This document shows, piece after piece, positions 18,218 to 28,121 of a stretch of 64,000 nt of DNA (the stretch's first letter is position 1; each line of letters starts with the position of its first letter). The translations under genes and the position numbers were made by a program. Source of the DNA: Thalassospira lucentensis (lineage in GTDB: Bacteria > Pseudomonadota > Alphaproteobacteria > Rhodospirillales > Thalassospiraceae); contig NZ_LPVY01000002.1 of the NCBI RefSeq assembly GCF_001613805.1, positions 62,001 to 126,000 on the forward strand. Direction: 5' to 3'. Under the pieces are notes generated by a model. It saw only the letters and a list, made by a program, of their open reading frames with translations, ran no database searches and was not told the origin of the DNA.

Positions 18218-18783
18218 GACGCCCGCCTTGCGCTGCTGGCGGAGACCACATGGCCCGCCGGTTGGGAAAATGCCTTGCGCCAGGTTCCCGGGGAAGCGCC
18301 ATAAGCTGCTTTGAACCGGTTATTCAGGTGGGCCTGATCAGTGAAACCGCAAGCAAATGCAATCTCATTCAGCGCAAGGTCCGTCGCGGAAGCCAGCAAA
18401 TGCTGCGCGCGTTTTAAACGCTGCTGCATGACATATGCCTGTGGTGTAATACCCATGGCGTTCTTGAAAGCAGGGCAGAAGTACCCTGTACTCAGGCCGA
18501 CCAGATCAGCCAGAAATTGCGTTGATATACGCTCTTCCAGATGTTCTTCGACGTAAGCCTTTATCTTTCGCAGTCGCCACGCTGGTAAGTCCGGGCCCGA
18601 TTTGCTCCGGTCTTCGGGGACCGGCATCCGTGTGACAAAGTTCTGCCAGTCGGTATCAAAGTAACGTGCAACATCTTCATCTGCCTTATGAAAGGCACTC
18701 ACGGGAAAGGGAACAAACTGAGTAAAGTTAAAAGCTCCAGCCTCTGCCGAAAGCTGCTCGTGTCGCGCCATTTCTATCTCCAT
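18214..18783 (-). CDS. AraC family regulator, short form
   Basis: A 189-residue protein whose last 100 residues form the two-helix-turn-helix AraC domain (ISTQFLADLVGLSTGYFCPAFK and LNEIAFACGFTDQAHLNNRFK). The N-terminal half is short and lacks a recognisable ligand-binding cupin. A second ATG four codons in (18771) has the better ribosome site, GGAG six bases upstream. It is coupled to the esterase-like gene and probably controls it or the neighbouring operon. Confidence 0.88.
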   Translation of the reverse strand: MEIEMARHEQLSAEAGAFNFTQFVPFPVSAFHKADEDVARYFDTDWQNFVTRMPVPEDRSKSGPDLPAWRLRKIKAYVEEHLEERISTQFLADLVGLSTGYFCPAFKNAMGITPQAYVMQQRLKRAQHLLASATDLALNEIAFACGFTDQAHLNNRFKAAYGASPGTWRKAFSQPAGHVVSASSARRAS

Positions 18784-18860
18784 TGTCCGCCGTTTGCGTT
18801 TGATGAAGATAGAATGGGCCCACCGCCTCAGAGGCGTTAGTTATGCGTTGTTAAGAGTTG

Positions 18861-21428
18861 TTAAGACGCTTTAGCGAGACAGTTAAACCACTGTACATCA
18901 GCGACTTGACCAGAATTCTCATGATTGACCCGACGCGCGACTTCAAACATTTCACGCTGCATCTTGCTGGCACTTTCCGGCATTTCACGGTGCCCATCGA
19001 TGGCTGCTTCGTATCCGTCGGCAAAGTTAGCCCAATGATCAAGGCCTTTGGCTTTTGTCTCGACCCTTAATGCCATGATCCATTCTCGGGCAATACCATA
19101 TTGCCGGTTTGCAATCGCCACCGGGATACATCCAACACCAAGCCCGTAACAGATCGAAAGAGTATGATCGAGTTCGAACGCATCTTCAGCGCAGACTTTC
19201 GCAAGCTCCATTGCTTCATCCGGTGCGCCGGTTAACCACTTGATCCGCATCAGCAACGATAATACGGCAATTTTTCCGTCCACCTGTGCATGGTTTCGAT
19301 GATCTGAACGGACGGGTGCCTTGTCCGCCTCGATCACCTGTTCAAGCAGCGCTAATGCCTTTTCATGATACCCGGAAAAGTGTGACGAAAGCGCCTGCAT
19401 GTGCAAACCGGTTGCCCTATTCGCAACACCGTCATCGGGCGTAAGGCTCTCGACAAACTCGTTTGCAGTCCTGAGACTAAGATCATATTGGCCACTTAAA
19501 ATCTGCTGCGCCCAGATACCCCAGACTGCACGAAGAACAAGATCATGATCGTTGCGATACCTTGCGATCATCAATGCTTTTTCAAAAGCATTTAACATTT
19601 CATCATAAGGGCCTTCCTTGTGCCACAAGGCATGACCATAGGCCGCAAGAAGCTCAAAAGACCTGTCACAACCACCGTCATATTTAATAGCCGATAGAAA
19701 ACGGCGCGTATGTGTTATGAATTCGCTAGGCAGAGAAGCATAGAACCACAATGAAGAGCTCGTGGCGAGAACCTCCTGACCGAGCGTAATATCCCCATCA
19801 TCGCTCACCGCCCAGTCGATCGCAGCACGAATATCATCAATATATTCTCGTCTGGTATCGGTATGCGCTTTGGATGCCTTGCCTTCCCATGCATCCTTGG
19901 TGTCCGAGAATATTGAAATCAGGTGTTTGGCATGTTTACGACGAACGGAGTTACCCTCGCCAGAAACAATCAGTTTCTCAAGCGCATATTGGCGGGTTGT
20001 TTCCAACAGACGGTAGCGCATCTCCCCGTTGCTGGACTGCGTGATCAGCATCGATTTTTCGACAAGATCGACAAGGTGCTCAAATACGTCGATGTCACTT
20101 ATGTCTCCGCCAACAGCAACGGCCTGCGCTTCGGCAACACCAAATGTACTGCGAAACACCGCCAGCCTGTTCAGGACCTGCCGGGATGTAATGCTTAGCA
20201 GCTCATAACTCCAATCCAGCGTTGCTCGCAAAGTCTTGTGGCGTGACATCGCCGTTCTGCGGCCTTTAGACAGCAGATCAAACCGTTCCTTCAGACCTTC
20301 GGCAATTGCCGAAGCTGTCATCACGTTCATCCTCGCAGCAGCAAACTCGATCGCCAGAGGCATGCCATCAAGACGCCTGCAAATATCGGCGACAGCCGTG
20401 AAGTTTTCTGGTCCAAGGACGAAATCATGGCGGATAGATCTTGCACGCTCGCAAAACAGTGCAACGGCCGGGAAACGACCAATTTCCTCGACAGAAACAC
20501 TCATATCCGTGGGGGGAAGTTCAAGCGGCTTTAGACGATGTATCCATTCGCCCTGCGCACCAAGAGGTTCCCTGCTTGTACAAAGGATCATCAACCCGGG
20601 AATTGACATTAGGAGATTTTCAGCAATAGCAGCCACTTCTTCGAGAACGTGTTCGCAATTATCAAGAAGAAGCAAAATCGACTTATCCTTGAATTCCGCA
20701 ACCAGTGCATTGACCAGATTTGAAGTTGCCGCAGTCAGCCCAATCGTAGCAGCGACAGTAGGAGGAACAAGCCCACCGCTACCAATTGGTGAAAAATCAA
20801 CGAAAAATGCTGTCGCACCCGCTTTCTGCGATGCAACACGCCCTGTTGCAATACCAACCGTCGTTTTGCCAATTCCGCCAGGGCCAGCAACAGTAATGAA
20901 ACGTCGACTGATCAACTGTTCCGCAAGCGACGTAACAGTATCATCACGACCAATGATCGCATCAATTCGAGCTGGCAGCATGATACCGGCAGCTTGATCA
21001 CTATCAGGTACGACTTCTTCAACAGAACCGATGCGGCTTACAGGCAATGACAACCGATACCCGCGACCAGCCTCATTAACGATTAGCTGTTCGCCACCTT
21101 CTGAGGCGCCGAGAATTTTTCTTAAAGCAGATAAATGAACACGTATCACACTGTCGTCGATTGCCTGTCCGGGCCAGACACATGCCAATAATTCATCACG
21201 CGCAACGAGATTCCCCCCCGCTTCAACAAGAGCAGCCAAAAGGCTGGAGGCACGACCTCCGAGCTTCAACCGAACCCCTTCCCGGCTGAGATTTTTCTGA
21301 GGCATTTCCAGCTCAAACGCGCCAAACCTCAGCACGTAGTGCTTGTCATTTTCCATGCTTGTATTTCCGTCCACAACCAAGTTCAGTAGCCGCAGAGCTG
21401 CTTTTGAGGGGGGCCGTTCAGCTTGCAT
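18861..21428 (-). CDS. STAND-type regulator: winged helix, NB-ARC-like ATPase, TPR-like repeats
   Basis: An 855-residue protein. Residues 30-130 form an OmpR-type winged helix (GQAIDDSVIRVHLSALRKIL). A P-loop ATPase follows, with Walker A GPGGIGKTT (about 182-190), Walker B ILLLLDNCEHV and the STAND motif LCTSREPLG. The C-terminal half is helical and TPR-like and should sense a ligand or partner. I start at the ATG at 21428, which has AAAGGTGG upstream; a TTG seven codons earlier is the alternative. It is divergent from the AraC gene at 21920 and probably controls island genes. Confidence 0.85.
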   Translation of the reverse strand: MQAERPPSKAALRLLNLVVDGNTSMENDKHYVLRFGAFELEMPQKNLSREGVRLKLGGRASSLLAALVEAGGNLVARDELLACVWPGQAIDDSVIRVHLSALRKILGASEGGEQLIVNEAGRGYRLSLPVSRIGSVEEVVPDSDQAAGIMLPARIDAIIGRDDTVTSLAEQLISRRFITVAGPGGIGKTTVGIATGRVASQKAGATAFFVDFSPIGSGGLVPPTVAATIGLTAATSNLVNALVAEFKDKSILLLLDNCEHVLEEVAAIAENLLMSIPGLMILCTSREPLGAQGEWIHRLKPLELPPTDMSVSVEEIGRFPAVALFCERARSIRHDFVLGPENFTAVADICRRLDGMPLAIEFAAARMNVMTASAIAEGLKERFDLLSKGRRTAMSRHKTLRATLDWSYELLSITSRQVLNRLAVFRSTFGVAEAQAVAVGGDISDIDVFEHLVDLVEKSMLITQSSNGEMRYRLLETTRQYALEKLIVSGEGNSVRRKHAKHLISIFSDTKDAWEGKASKAHTDTRREYIDDIRAAIDWAVSDDGDITLGQEVLATSSSLWFYASLPSEFITHTRRFLSAIKYDGGCDRSFELLAAYGHALWHKEGPYDEMLNAFEKALMIARYRNDHDLVLRAVWGIWAQQILSGQYDLSLRTANEFVESLTPDDGVANRATGLHMQALSSHFSGYHEKALALLEQVIEADKAPVRSDHRNHAQVDGKIAVLSLLMRIKWLTGAPDEAMELAKVCAEDAFELDHTLSICYGLGVGCIPVAIANRQYGIAREWIMALRVETKAKGLDHWANFADGYEAAIDGHREMPESASKMQREMFEVARRVNHENSGQVADVQWFNCLAKAS

Positions 21429-21919
21429 TTTCTTGCCACCTTTGAACAATTATATCTTCTTCGATCATTTGTTAAGAATGGAACTGTAACGGTTTTCATT
21501 CACAACCGCCGAAGGCTCTAAACCGTCAACAATAACAGTCGCTTGATAGCTCTGGCTTAGCCAGAGTTACAGAATGTACCTTCTCCTCAGAACATTCAGG
21601 TACCCAGATTTCTATCGACAAATACCTGCTTTAACTCCGCAAACATGTTTGTAGATATTCGGCGGCAAGAAAACGTGGGAAACGGAAAACCGTCATTTTT
21701 TGGCTTTCAATTGTAGTTTGGCGGCTTTGAAAATTCTTGATTAAGCCTTGCTCGCAATTATGCACACAACTCGAGAATCACTCTTGTATGCAGGGCTCTT
21801 TTTTTTAACAATTCAATTGTAAACTGTTCGCAACTGCACCCATTTCAGCCAAATTAAATTTTCAGCACAACGGCCATCGGCTTACTCAGGCCAGTGGTGA
21901 CCATTTGAGGATGGGAGCT
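21429..21919. other. divergent intergenic region, STAND regulator / AraC
   Basis: About 490 bases, AT-rich, with no plausible gene. It contains an operator-like inverted repeat CTCTGGCTTAGCCAGAG (21550-21566) and must hold the promoters of both flanking regulators. I could not assign promoter hexamers with confidence. Confidence 0.5.
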
Positions 21920-22825
21920 ATGGGCTCTTCCAAATACAGTAATGAAACAATGGACTTTCTGCGTGTTGATGGCGGGCAAACTGTCAGAACGTCTGTACTC
22001 AACAAAACCGGTATTTCAGCGACAAGGTTAATCCGCGACACCCCCAATCATGGGCTTGTAGATCAACATCTTCCCGAAGACGCTTTCATGATCGCCTTCC
22101 AGATGCGTGACTATCGGGGCGATCTCTGGGTGGACGATAAACCCGTGACGATGCCTATTCTCAGGCAGGGACAGTTTTCATTTTATGATTACAATCGGGT
22201 TTGGCAGGCGAACATGCGCTCCGACTTTGATTGCATCAATTTTCATATTCCCCGTGAAGCACTCACCGCGCTGGAAGAAGATCATGGAACAAGATACGTT
22301 GAAACGTTGAGCATTGCGCCTGGGGCCAATGTTGATGATCAAGTAATTCGCGGATTGGTGGGTGCATTGGTGCCCGCATTCTCAGCCCCCTCTCAGGCCA
22401 GCATGTTGTTTATCGACCATGTGGGTGCAGCACTTTGCTCGCATCTGGTGGTGAGCTATGGAAACGCTTCGGAAGTTACTCCGCTTCATTCAGGGGGGCT
22501 TGCAGCCAGACAGCTTATACAAGCAAAGGAGATGCTCGAGAGCCGCCTTGATGGGAATATCACAATTTCGGAACTGGCACGTGCATGTGGCTTGTCTTCA
22601 TCCTATTTCGCACGAGCCTTCAAATTGTCGACAGGTATGGCTCCTTACCGATGGTTGATGCTGCGCCGGATTGAAAAAGCAAAGGACCTTATGCTTTCGA
22701 CGTCCTTCTCTCTTTCAATCATTGCACTGTCTTGCGGCTTCACTGATCAAAGTCATTTTACACGAACCTTCTCCAAAGCGGTTGGAATTGCCCCGGCTCA
22801 CTGGCGTAAAATAGTCCGCTCGTAG
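21920..22825 (+). CDS. AraC family regulator
   Basis: A 301-residue regulator with an N-terminal ligand or dimerisation domain (about 1-180) and a C-terminal AraC DNA-binding domain (ISELARACGLSSSYFARAFK and LSIIALSCGFTDQSHFTRTF). I prefer the ATG at 21920, preceded by GAGGATGGGAGCT, over a TTG at 21905. It converges on another AraC gene of the same type 19 bases beyond its stop. Target unknown. Confidence 0.88.
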   Translation: MGSSKYSNETMDFLRVDGGQTVRTSVLNKTGISATRLIRDTPNHGLVDQHLPEDAFMIAFQMRDYRGDLWVDDKPVTMPILRQGQFSFYDYNRVWQANMRSDFDCINFHIPREALTALEEDHGTRYVETLSIAPGANVDDQVIRGLVGALVPAFSAPSQASMLFIDHVGAALCSHLVVSYGNASEVTPLHSGGLAARQLIQAKEMLESRLDGNITISELARACGLSSSYFARAFKLSTGMAPYRWLMLRRIEKAKDLMLSTSFSLSIIALSCGFTDQSHFTRTFSKAVGIAPAHWRKIVRS

Positions 22826-22844
22826 AACAAATTCTCCAATTCCC

Positions 22845-23723
22845 TCATTGACCCATTTCGGGTTTCCCAAGCGCAGATGCACGAAACAGACGGCGCCAAG
22901 CCCCGGGCGTTTCTCCTACAATCTCCGTAAAAGAACGTGTCAGATGACTTTGGTCACTAAAACCACACTCATGTGCGATTTGGGAAATTGCCATATCAGT
23001 TTTCAATAGCTCACTGGCCTTCGCCAAACGATACTCGGACAACCAGCGATGGGACGATTTTCCGAAAGTGTTCTTGAATGCTTTGCCGAAATAACTTCGG
23101 GAAAATCCGCACGCTTTTGCAAGCTCAACAAGAGGCACTTCTCCGACCACATGCGTCTTCAATATCTCTACCGCCCGTGCCTCGTTCTGTGCGGACAGGG
23201 CACCTTTGCGATGAGGCGGAAAGTACAGACGGCCATAGTTAACTGTAATATGGATCAGCATCGCCATTGCCATTTGCTCAAGGAAAACAGCGCTTGTTTG
23301 CTGCTGCAATGAAATCGCCGGCATCAGAGCCGAGACAAGACCGTTGAGCGACATATCCTGGGCTTTTTCCATACAGCAAAGAGAGATAAATTCAGGGCGC
23401 CCAAGCTGGACTGCGAATAACCTCAATTCATCAAAGTTCAACCGAATTGAAATTCGGTCAAAGGGAGGCTCGATGACCTCGACCCAGTTCCTGCGCATAT
23501 CACGGATTGAAATAGTGGCCTCAGGTAGACAACCGCTGAAAATTTCCTGACCCGAGCTCGAAACCCGATAGCTGTCTATTCCGATCAAGTGTACCTGGAT
23601 CAAAAATGCATCGGCATTTTCAGACCTCTCCGTGACTTGAATGCTTTCTGTGCAAGAACACCGCTCAATTGACATGAAAGGTAAATCAAGACGTGAAACC
23701 TGTTTCAACAAACTTTCGGGCAT
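22845..23723 (-). CDS. AraC family regulator
   Basis: A 292-residue regulator. The C-terminal domain carries VELAKACGFSRSYFGKAFK and ISQIAHECGFSDQSHLTRSF. The N-terminal domain begins with a Cys pair (ERCSCTESIQV) not seen in its plus-strand neighbour. Both proteins share the same overall architecture and are likely distant paralogues. Target unknown. Confidence 0.88.
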   Translation of the reverse strand: MPESLLKQVSRLDLPFMSIERCSCTESIQVTERSENADAFLIQVHLIGIDSYRVSSSGQEIFSGCLPEATISIRDMRRNWVEVIEPPFDRISIRLNFDELRLFAVQLGRPEFISLCCMEKAQDMSLNGLVSALMPAISLQQQTSAVFLEQMAMAMLIHITVNYGRLYFPPHRKGALSAQNEARAVEILKTHVVGEVPLVELAKACGFSRSYFGKAFKNTFGKSSHRWLSEYRLAKASELLKTDMAISQIAHECGFSDQSHLTRSFTEIVGETPGAWRRLFRASALGKPEMGQ

Positions 23724-24386
23724 GATGAACTGCAGTGGCCTTTTGAGGGAAAAGTAAATTATTTACGATATGGGCAAAGCAAGCTCAAAACGTACGCACG
23801 TATAGTCCCGAATTGTAATACTTCGAGTGCGTAACTAACAAAAAATAACCTTCTGGAAATATTGGCTACACTGAAAAACAACAGCCAAATCCGTCTAACG
23901 AACCGATCAAGATAAATTTGCAATAATTTTCATAACTTAACTCGCGTTGAGAATGCCGACAAATCATTCTTTCGTCACTCTCCGCCGATGGCAATTCAGC
24001 AAAGAACAGGTGACGACTATGAAGGGCAATAATCTCACGCATGTGAATGATGCTCCCTCCCGTTGCAGACAATCTCAACATTCAGACGGTCGGCTGCCAA
24101 GGACCAGCTTTATTGCAGGACATCTGGCTAATCGAGAAGCTTACGCATTTTGACAGGGAAGTAATCCTCGAACGGTGAGATGGCTTGGCCCAGGATACTC
24201 CTGAGAATGTCAACGCACTGCATTTATCCAGCAGAACGACAGAGAAATCTTCGGTGTTAAAAAAAATTGGGCGGGAATGACATATTTGTACTTCGAGCAA
24301 AGAAAAAAACCGGTTGTTTGCTCGCGGGATACATTCTTTGAATAAAGAACTTCAACTGACAATATTCGCTCCGAAAGGGGATACCA
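23724..24386. other. gene-free stretch upstream of LysR gene
   Basis: About 660 AT-rich bases between divergent AraC and LysR genes. Short frames here have no ribosome sites or family resemblance. It must contain both promoters; I see no clear repeats. Decayed sequence from an earlier gene is possible. Confidence 0.5.
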
Positions 24387-25286
24387 ATGAACCGCCTCGC
24401 CGCAATGGAAACTTTTGTACGCGTTGTCGATGCCGGGTCTTTTTCCAACGCTGCAAAGCTGCTGCGCGTTGGGCAACCTGCCGTATCAAAGACGGTTGCA
24501 CAACTTGAGGACAGACTGGGCGTGCGCTTGTTGTTACGCTCTACACTAGGATTGACACCTACAGAAGCAGGATGGAAATTCTACGAAGGCGCAAAACGGT
24601 CATTGGCCGAAGCAGAAGATGCCGAGCATACTGCCAGACAAGCTGGCACTGGCCTTAGCGGTCGACTGAGGGTTTGTGCCCCTGTGACTTTCGCTCGAAT
24701 GCATGTCATTCCAAAACTACCCAGTTTTTTAGAAGAAAATTCCTCCTTGAACATCGATGTTGTCCTTGACGACCGCAATATTGATCTTGTCGAGCAAGGC
24801 ATCGATTTAGCTTTACGTATGGGGCGACTTTCCGACTCTTCACTTACCGCCCGGAAGATTGGCGAAAGCGCTCGATTGGTAGTAGGTACGCCTGGCTATT
24901 TTGCGAACTTTGGCACACCTAAGACCCCAAGAGATCTGATAATGCACCAAGCAATTATCTACGAGCAGGGTGAAGGTGGCACAAACTGGGCCTTCCAAAA
25001 GGGAAACACAGCAACATCGGTAACTCTTGGCGGACGCCTACACGTTAGCGCTGCTGAAGGGGTGCGCGAAGGTGTTCTTGCAGGGATGGGGCTTGCCATT
25101 GCGTCTGAATGGATGTTCGCGCCCGAGCTTGCGGCCAAAGCTGTCATTCCGGTACTGACCGACTGGTCACTTCCAGCCATAGACCTTTGGATTGTCTCAA
25201 GCAGTGGTCGCCAAATGAGCGCCAAGGCCAGAACTTTCGCAACCTTCGTTGAACACTGCCTGACCAACATCCAACAAAACTCATAA
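24387..25286 (+). CDS. LysR family regulator
   Basis: A 299-residue LysR-type protein: N-terminal winged helix (FVRVVDAGSFSNAAKLLRVGQPAVSK) and a periplasmic-binding-like effector domain. It begins with the MNRLAAMETFV pattern common in the CrgA/DsdC-like subgroup. An AAAGGGG ribosome site precedes the ATG. It lies 222 bases upstream of an MFS transporter gene on the same strand and probably regulates it. Confidence 0.9.
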   Translation: MNRLAAMETFVRVVDAGSFSNAAKLLRVGQPAVSKTVAQLEDRLGVRLLLRSTLGLTPTEAGWKFYEGAKRSLAEAEDAEHTARQAGTGLSGRLRVCAPVTFARMHVIPKLPSFLEENSSLNIDVVLDDRNIDLVEQGIDLALRMGRLSDSSLTARKIGESARLVVGTPGYFANFGTPKTPRDLIMHQAIIYEQGEGGTNWAFQKGNTATSVTLGGRLHVSAAEGVREGVLAGMGLAIASEWMFAPELAAKAVIPVLTDWSLPAIDLWIVSSSGRQMSAKARTFATFVEHCLTNIQQNS

Positions 25287-25508
25287 CAAGAATATTCCTC
25301 GGCGGAATGACAACTATGAGCACGAGCCGTCTGCCCTTTAGCCGGCTTGAGATCTAGAGTGCCTCAAACAGCCAAACTGGCTGTACGTTTCTGCATCTCC
25401 GATTATCTCTAAAAGGCCTCTGCTCGCACGATGACAGCATCATCGCTATCTCCGCTTTTGCGACGAAACAGCCGGTTACCTCTCAACAAGTGAACAAAGA
25501 CATCAAAA

Positions 25509-26711
25509 ATGGAAAATATCACCGCAAATACAGATCTCGTCGCACGAGGGCTCTCAAAACCTATGACTTTGGTTATGGCTGTAGTAGCCGGGCTCGCAGT
25601 TGCAAACATCTACTACAATCAACCAATGCTTGGATTAATGGCCAGTGACTTTCCCGGATCAGGGGTCGCAGGCTTAATCCCGACCGTTACCCTGCTGGGG
25701 TATGCGCTTGGTTTGTTTTTGCTGGTGCCGTTGGGCGACATCATTGAAAGACGCCGCCTGATTGTTATTCAATTTTTCTTGCTGGCCATCGCACTTGCTA
25801 TTACGGCAATGGCACCAAGTGTCTTCATCTTGGTAATCGCCTCTGTACTGGTCGGTGCCAGTGCAACAGTTGCTCAGCAAATTGTCCCCTTTGCTGTACA
25901 TTTGGCCCCTTCTGAAAAAAGAGGAGCGGTTGTAGGCACAGTTCTAGCCGGGATACTCGGTGGCATTCTCTTGAGCAGATCACTTGCTGGCTTCATCGCA
26001 GATATGTCTGGCTGGCGCGAAATGTTTTGGCTTGCTGCACCACTTGCGATTATTGGCGCCATGACGATGGCTTTGACCCTTCCCCATAGCAAACCAGATA
26101 CGAAATTACGCTATCTGCAACTACTGAAATCCTTAACCAATCTCTGGATGGATTTCGCTGAACTACGCTGGGCGGCGATCACTCAGGCAATTCTGTTTGC
26201 TGCCTTTTCTGCCTTTTGGACAGTTCTTGCTCTTCTACTTGAACAACCGGCCTATAACATGGGGCCTGCCGAAGCCGGTTTGTTTGGGATTGTTGGTTTG
26301 GCAGGAATACTGGCGGCCCCGATTGCCGGTCGGATCGCCGACGCCAAAGGCCCGCACAGTATTGTTATTACCGGAACAATCGTGACACTATTTTCTTGGA
26401 TTGTTTTTGGGGTTTGGCCAACAATTCCGGGCTTGATAGCCGGTGTCTTGCTCCTTGATTTTGGTGTGCAGAGTGCTTTGGTATCTAACCAGCACATCAT
26501 TTACGCTCTAAAACCAGAAGCCCGTGCCCGCCTGAATACTATTTTCATGGGCAGTATGTTTCTCGGCGGCGCCACTGGGGCGGCAATGGCAACGACCGCG
26601 TGGAATGTCGGCGGATGGATTGGTGTCTCAGCACTCGGAACAGTATTGGCACTTCTTGCCTTGGCTGCACAAATTCGCGCCTTGAAAATTAGGACTAGCA
26701 AACAAAGGTAG
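25509..26711 (+). CDS. MFS transporter, probable drug or metabolite exporter
   Basis: A 400-residue transporter with twelve predicted helices. The start (MAVVAGLAVANIYYNQPMLG) and the loop motif GDIIERRRLIVIQ match the YnfM/NepI-like group of exporters. It is the last gene before the right long repeat. The substrate is unknown; the LysR gene upstream may respond to it. Confidence 0.88.
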   Translation: MENITANTDLVARGLSKPMTLVMAVVAGLAVANIYYNQPMLGLMASDFPGSGVAGLIPTVTLLGYALGLFLLVPLGDIIERRRLIVIQFFLLAIALAITAMAPSVFILVIASVLVGASATVAQQIVPFAVHLAPSEKRGAVVGTVLAGILGGILLSRSLAGFIADMSGWREMFWLAAPLAIIGAMTMALTLPHSKPDTKLRYLQLLKSLTNLWMDFAELRWAAITQAILFAAFSAFWTVLALLLEQPAYNMGPAEAGLFGIVGLAGILAAPIAGRIADAKGPHSIVITGTIVTLFSWIVFGVWPTIPGLIAGVLLLDFGVQSALVSNQHIIYALKPEARARLNTIFMGSMFLGGATGAAMATTAWNVGGWIGVSALGTVLALLALAAQIRALKIRTSKQR

Positions 26712-27059
26712 CACAAGTTTCCTGTTACCGGACGGCGGGCGCTTCAACGGGCAGCGATTTTCGAAGCAGACGGTTTATGTTTCGCGAGCACTCCGAAAAC
26801 AAGCGCACTCCTCTCCGGTAACACGAATCTTAATTGGTCATTACAGATGCAAGCGCTCCCCCTCGAATTATGACAACTCTGCAATCGATGCGTTGAGCTC
26901 ATTGCGTGCGGGGGGAGAAGAGGAGCGATCGAGCATTTTGTATCTGCGACTTAGCCGAATCGATGAACAGTGTTTCAATTCAAATATAAAATTAACCTTC
27001 AAAGAAAAAGGCGGACGATGTCCGGGAAAGCTGAAGCGCGCATCAGCGGTGCGCTCAAA

Positions 27060-27490
27060 TCAGAACCAGCAGACCGCGCTCGTCTGAGCACATCAGCCAA
27101 AACCGGATTTCCCGCAATCCGGGAAGTCCCGACGAACCAGGGGCTTCGGCATCCTCGCCAACGGAGCGCAGATCGGCTGCCTTCCGTCTCATGACCTGCT
27201 CCGGTCACCTCCGTCCATGTCGGCATTTCCTGCAACCAACGAAGCCCGGATAAACCTCGGGCATTAGCCATCCTCGCAACAGACAGCCTTCGGCCCCACT
27301 CCGGTCACGTTTGGCAATGGCGGCACTTCCCGGTAACCACCGAGGTCCAGACAAACCCAGGGCCTTCGCCAGCCCTCCCAGCAGACGGCCTTCGGCCTCA
27401 CGGCGTGCTCTGGTCACTTTCGGCAATGGCGGCACTTCCCGGTAACCGCCGAGGCCCGGACAAACTCCGGGCGCACGGGCTCCCACCTTT
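27060..27490. repeat. degenerate tandem units of about 109 bases, right copy (four units)
   Basis: Four diverged units. The motif GGCAATGGCGGCACTTCCC starts at 27313 and again at 27422, giving a 109-base period; a more diverged unit with CGGCATTTCCTGCAACC precedes them. Palindromes such as GCCCGGACAAACTCCGGGC recur once per unit. The span between the flanking landmarks is 109 bases longer than in the left copy, that is, one unit. Confidence 0.7.
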
Positions 27491-27740
27491 CGACCGTTGA
27501 CGGGCCATATCTCAATGCTGCCCCCTCCTGCCATTCCTGCCGCTCCCGGCAAATTTAATGCTCCCTCTCCAACAAGACGCACCTCTCCCGTCATGATAAA
27601 TGATCGGGTTGGTCCCCCAGTCCTAATCTTCGGGCAGAATGCCGCCATAATGGCTCCGCCATCCACCGCCCTGCCCGTGTCGATATCCGCGTCTTTGCCG
27701 CTGCATCCTGATCACCTCCTTGATCCGGCCCCAAACGCAA

Positions 27741-27771
27741 AAACCCGCGAGGCACAAGGCCTTGCGGGTTT
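27741..27771 (-). terminator. terminator-like hairpin inside right repeat
   Basis: Same hairpin as at 8539-8569 with one changed base in an arm (C to T, giving a G-U pair in one of the two transcripts). On the minus strand it is followed by TTTTTGCG. It would stop transcription reading out of the tRNA gene. Confidence 0.6.
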
Positions 27772-27948
27772 CGGTCCGGGTGCATTTCTCCCGTTGACTT
27801 TTCTCTTATGCCACAAACAAAAGAACAAATCAAGAACTTTTACGAACGATATGGTAGGCATTTTAGGGGAAATGTGTCCCACGACGTTAAAAATCGCGGG
27901 ACACAATCACTAATTAACCGTTTAATATCAACAAGTTAACCGCATGAG

Positions 27949-28025
27949 TGGTAGGCCCGGAGGGACTTGAACCCCCAACCAGACCGTTATGAGCGGTCGG
28001 CTCTAACCAATTGAGCTACGGGCCC
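27949..28025 (-). tRNA. tRNA with CAT anticodon (elongator Met or Ile2)
   Basis: A 77-base cloverleaf with encoded CCA. The acceptor stem GGGCCCG pairs with CGGGCCT (first pair G-U), the D arm contains TAGCTCAATTGGTTAGAG, the anticodon arm is GACCG-CTCATAA-CGGTC, and the T arm contains GGTTCAAGTCC. The three G-C pairs of initiator tRNAs are absent, so it is an elongator or the lysidine-modified Ile2; sequence alone does not settle this for me. It lies downstream of rpoD and its 3' end abuts the right long repeat. Confidence 0.93.
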
Positions 28026-28042
28026 CAAAGGGGAATAGAAAA

Positions 28043-28068
28043 GACCGCGCCAATTGTCTGGCGCGGTC
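28043..28068 (-). terminator. rpoD terminator
   Basis: Perfect 10-base arms GACCGCGCCA and TGGCGCGGTC with a six-base loop, followed on the minus strand by TTTTC. It lies between the rpoD stop and the tRNA. Confidence 0.85.
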
Positions 28069-28121
28069 CCGAAAACTAGCGATTTTCGGGCCAAGGTCAA
28101 GCCCGAACGTCGCAAGATTTT

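Larger units (their letters stand above)
26861..27948. repeat. long direct repeat, right copy
   Basis: About 1.09 kb homologous to 7744-8735 in the same orientation. It holds four of the internal units rather than three and ends at the base before the CCA end of the tRNA gene. The last 180 bases of the two copies are almost identical. The inverted repeat near its end (arms GTGTCCCACGA and TCGCGGGACAC) differs from the left copy at one position in each arm. Confidence 0.9.

Noticed and set aside
27905..28025. Site-specific integration (att) at the tRNA gene
   Set aside because: No duplicated tRNA 3' fragment is seen near the left end of the region and no integrase gene is present; long-repeat recombination explains the arrangement better.
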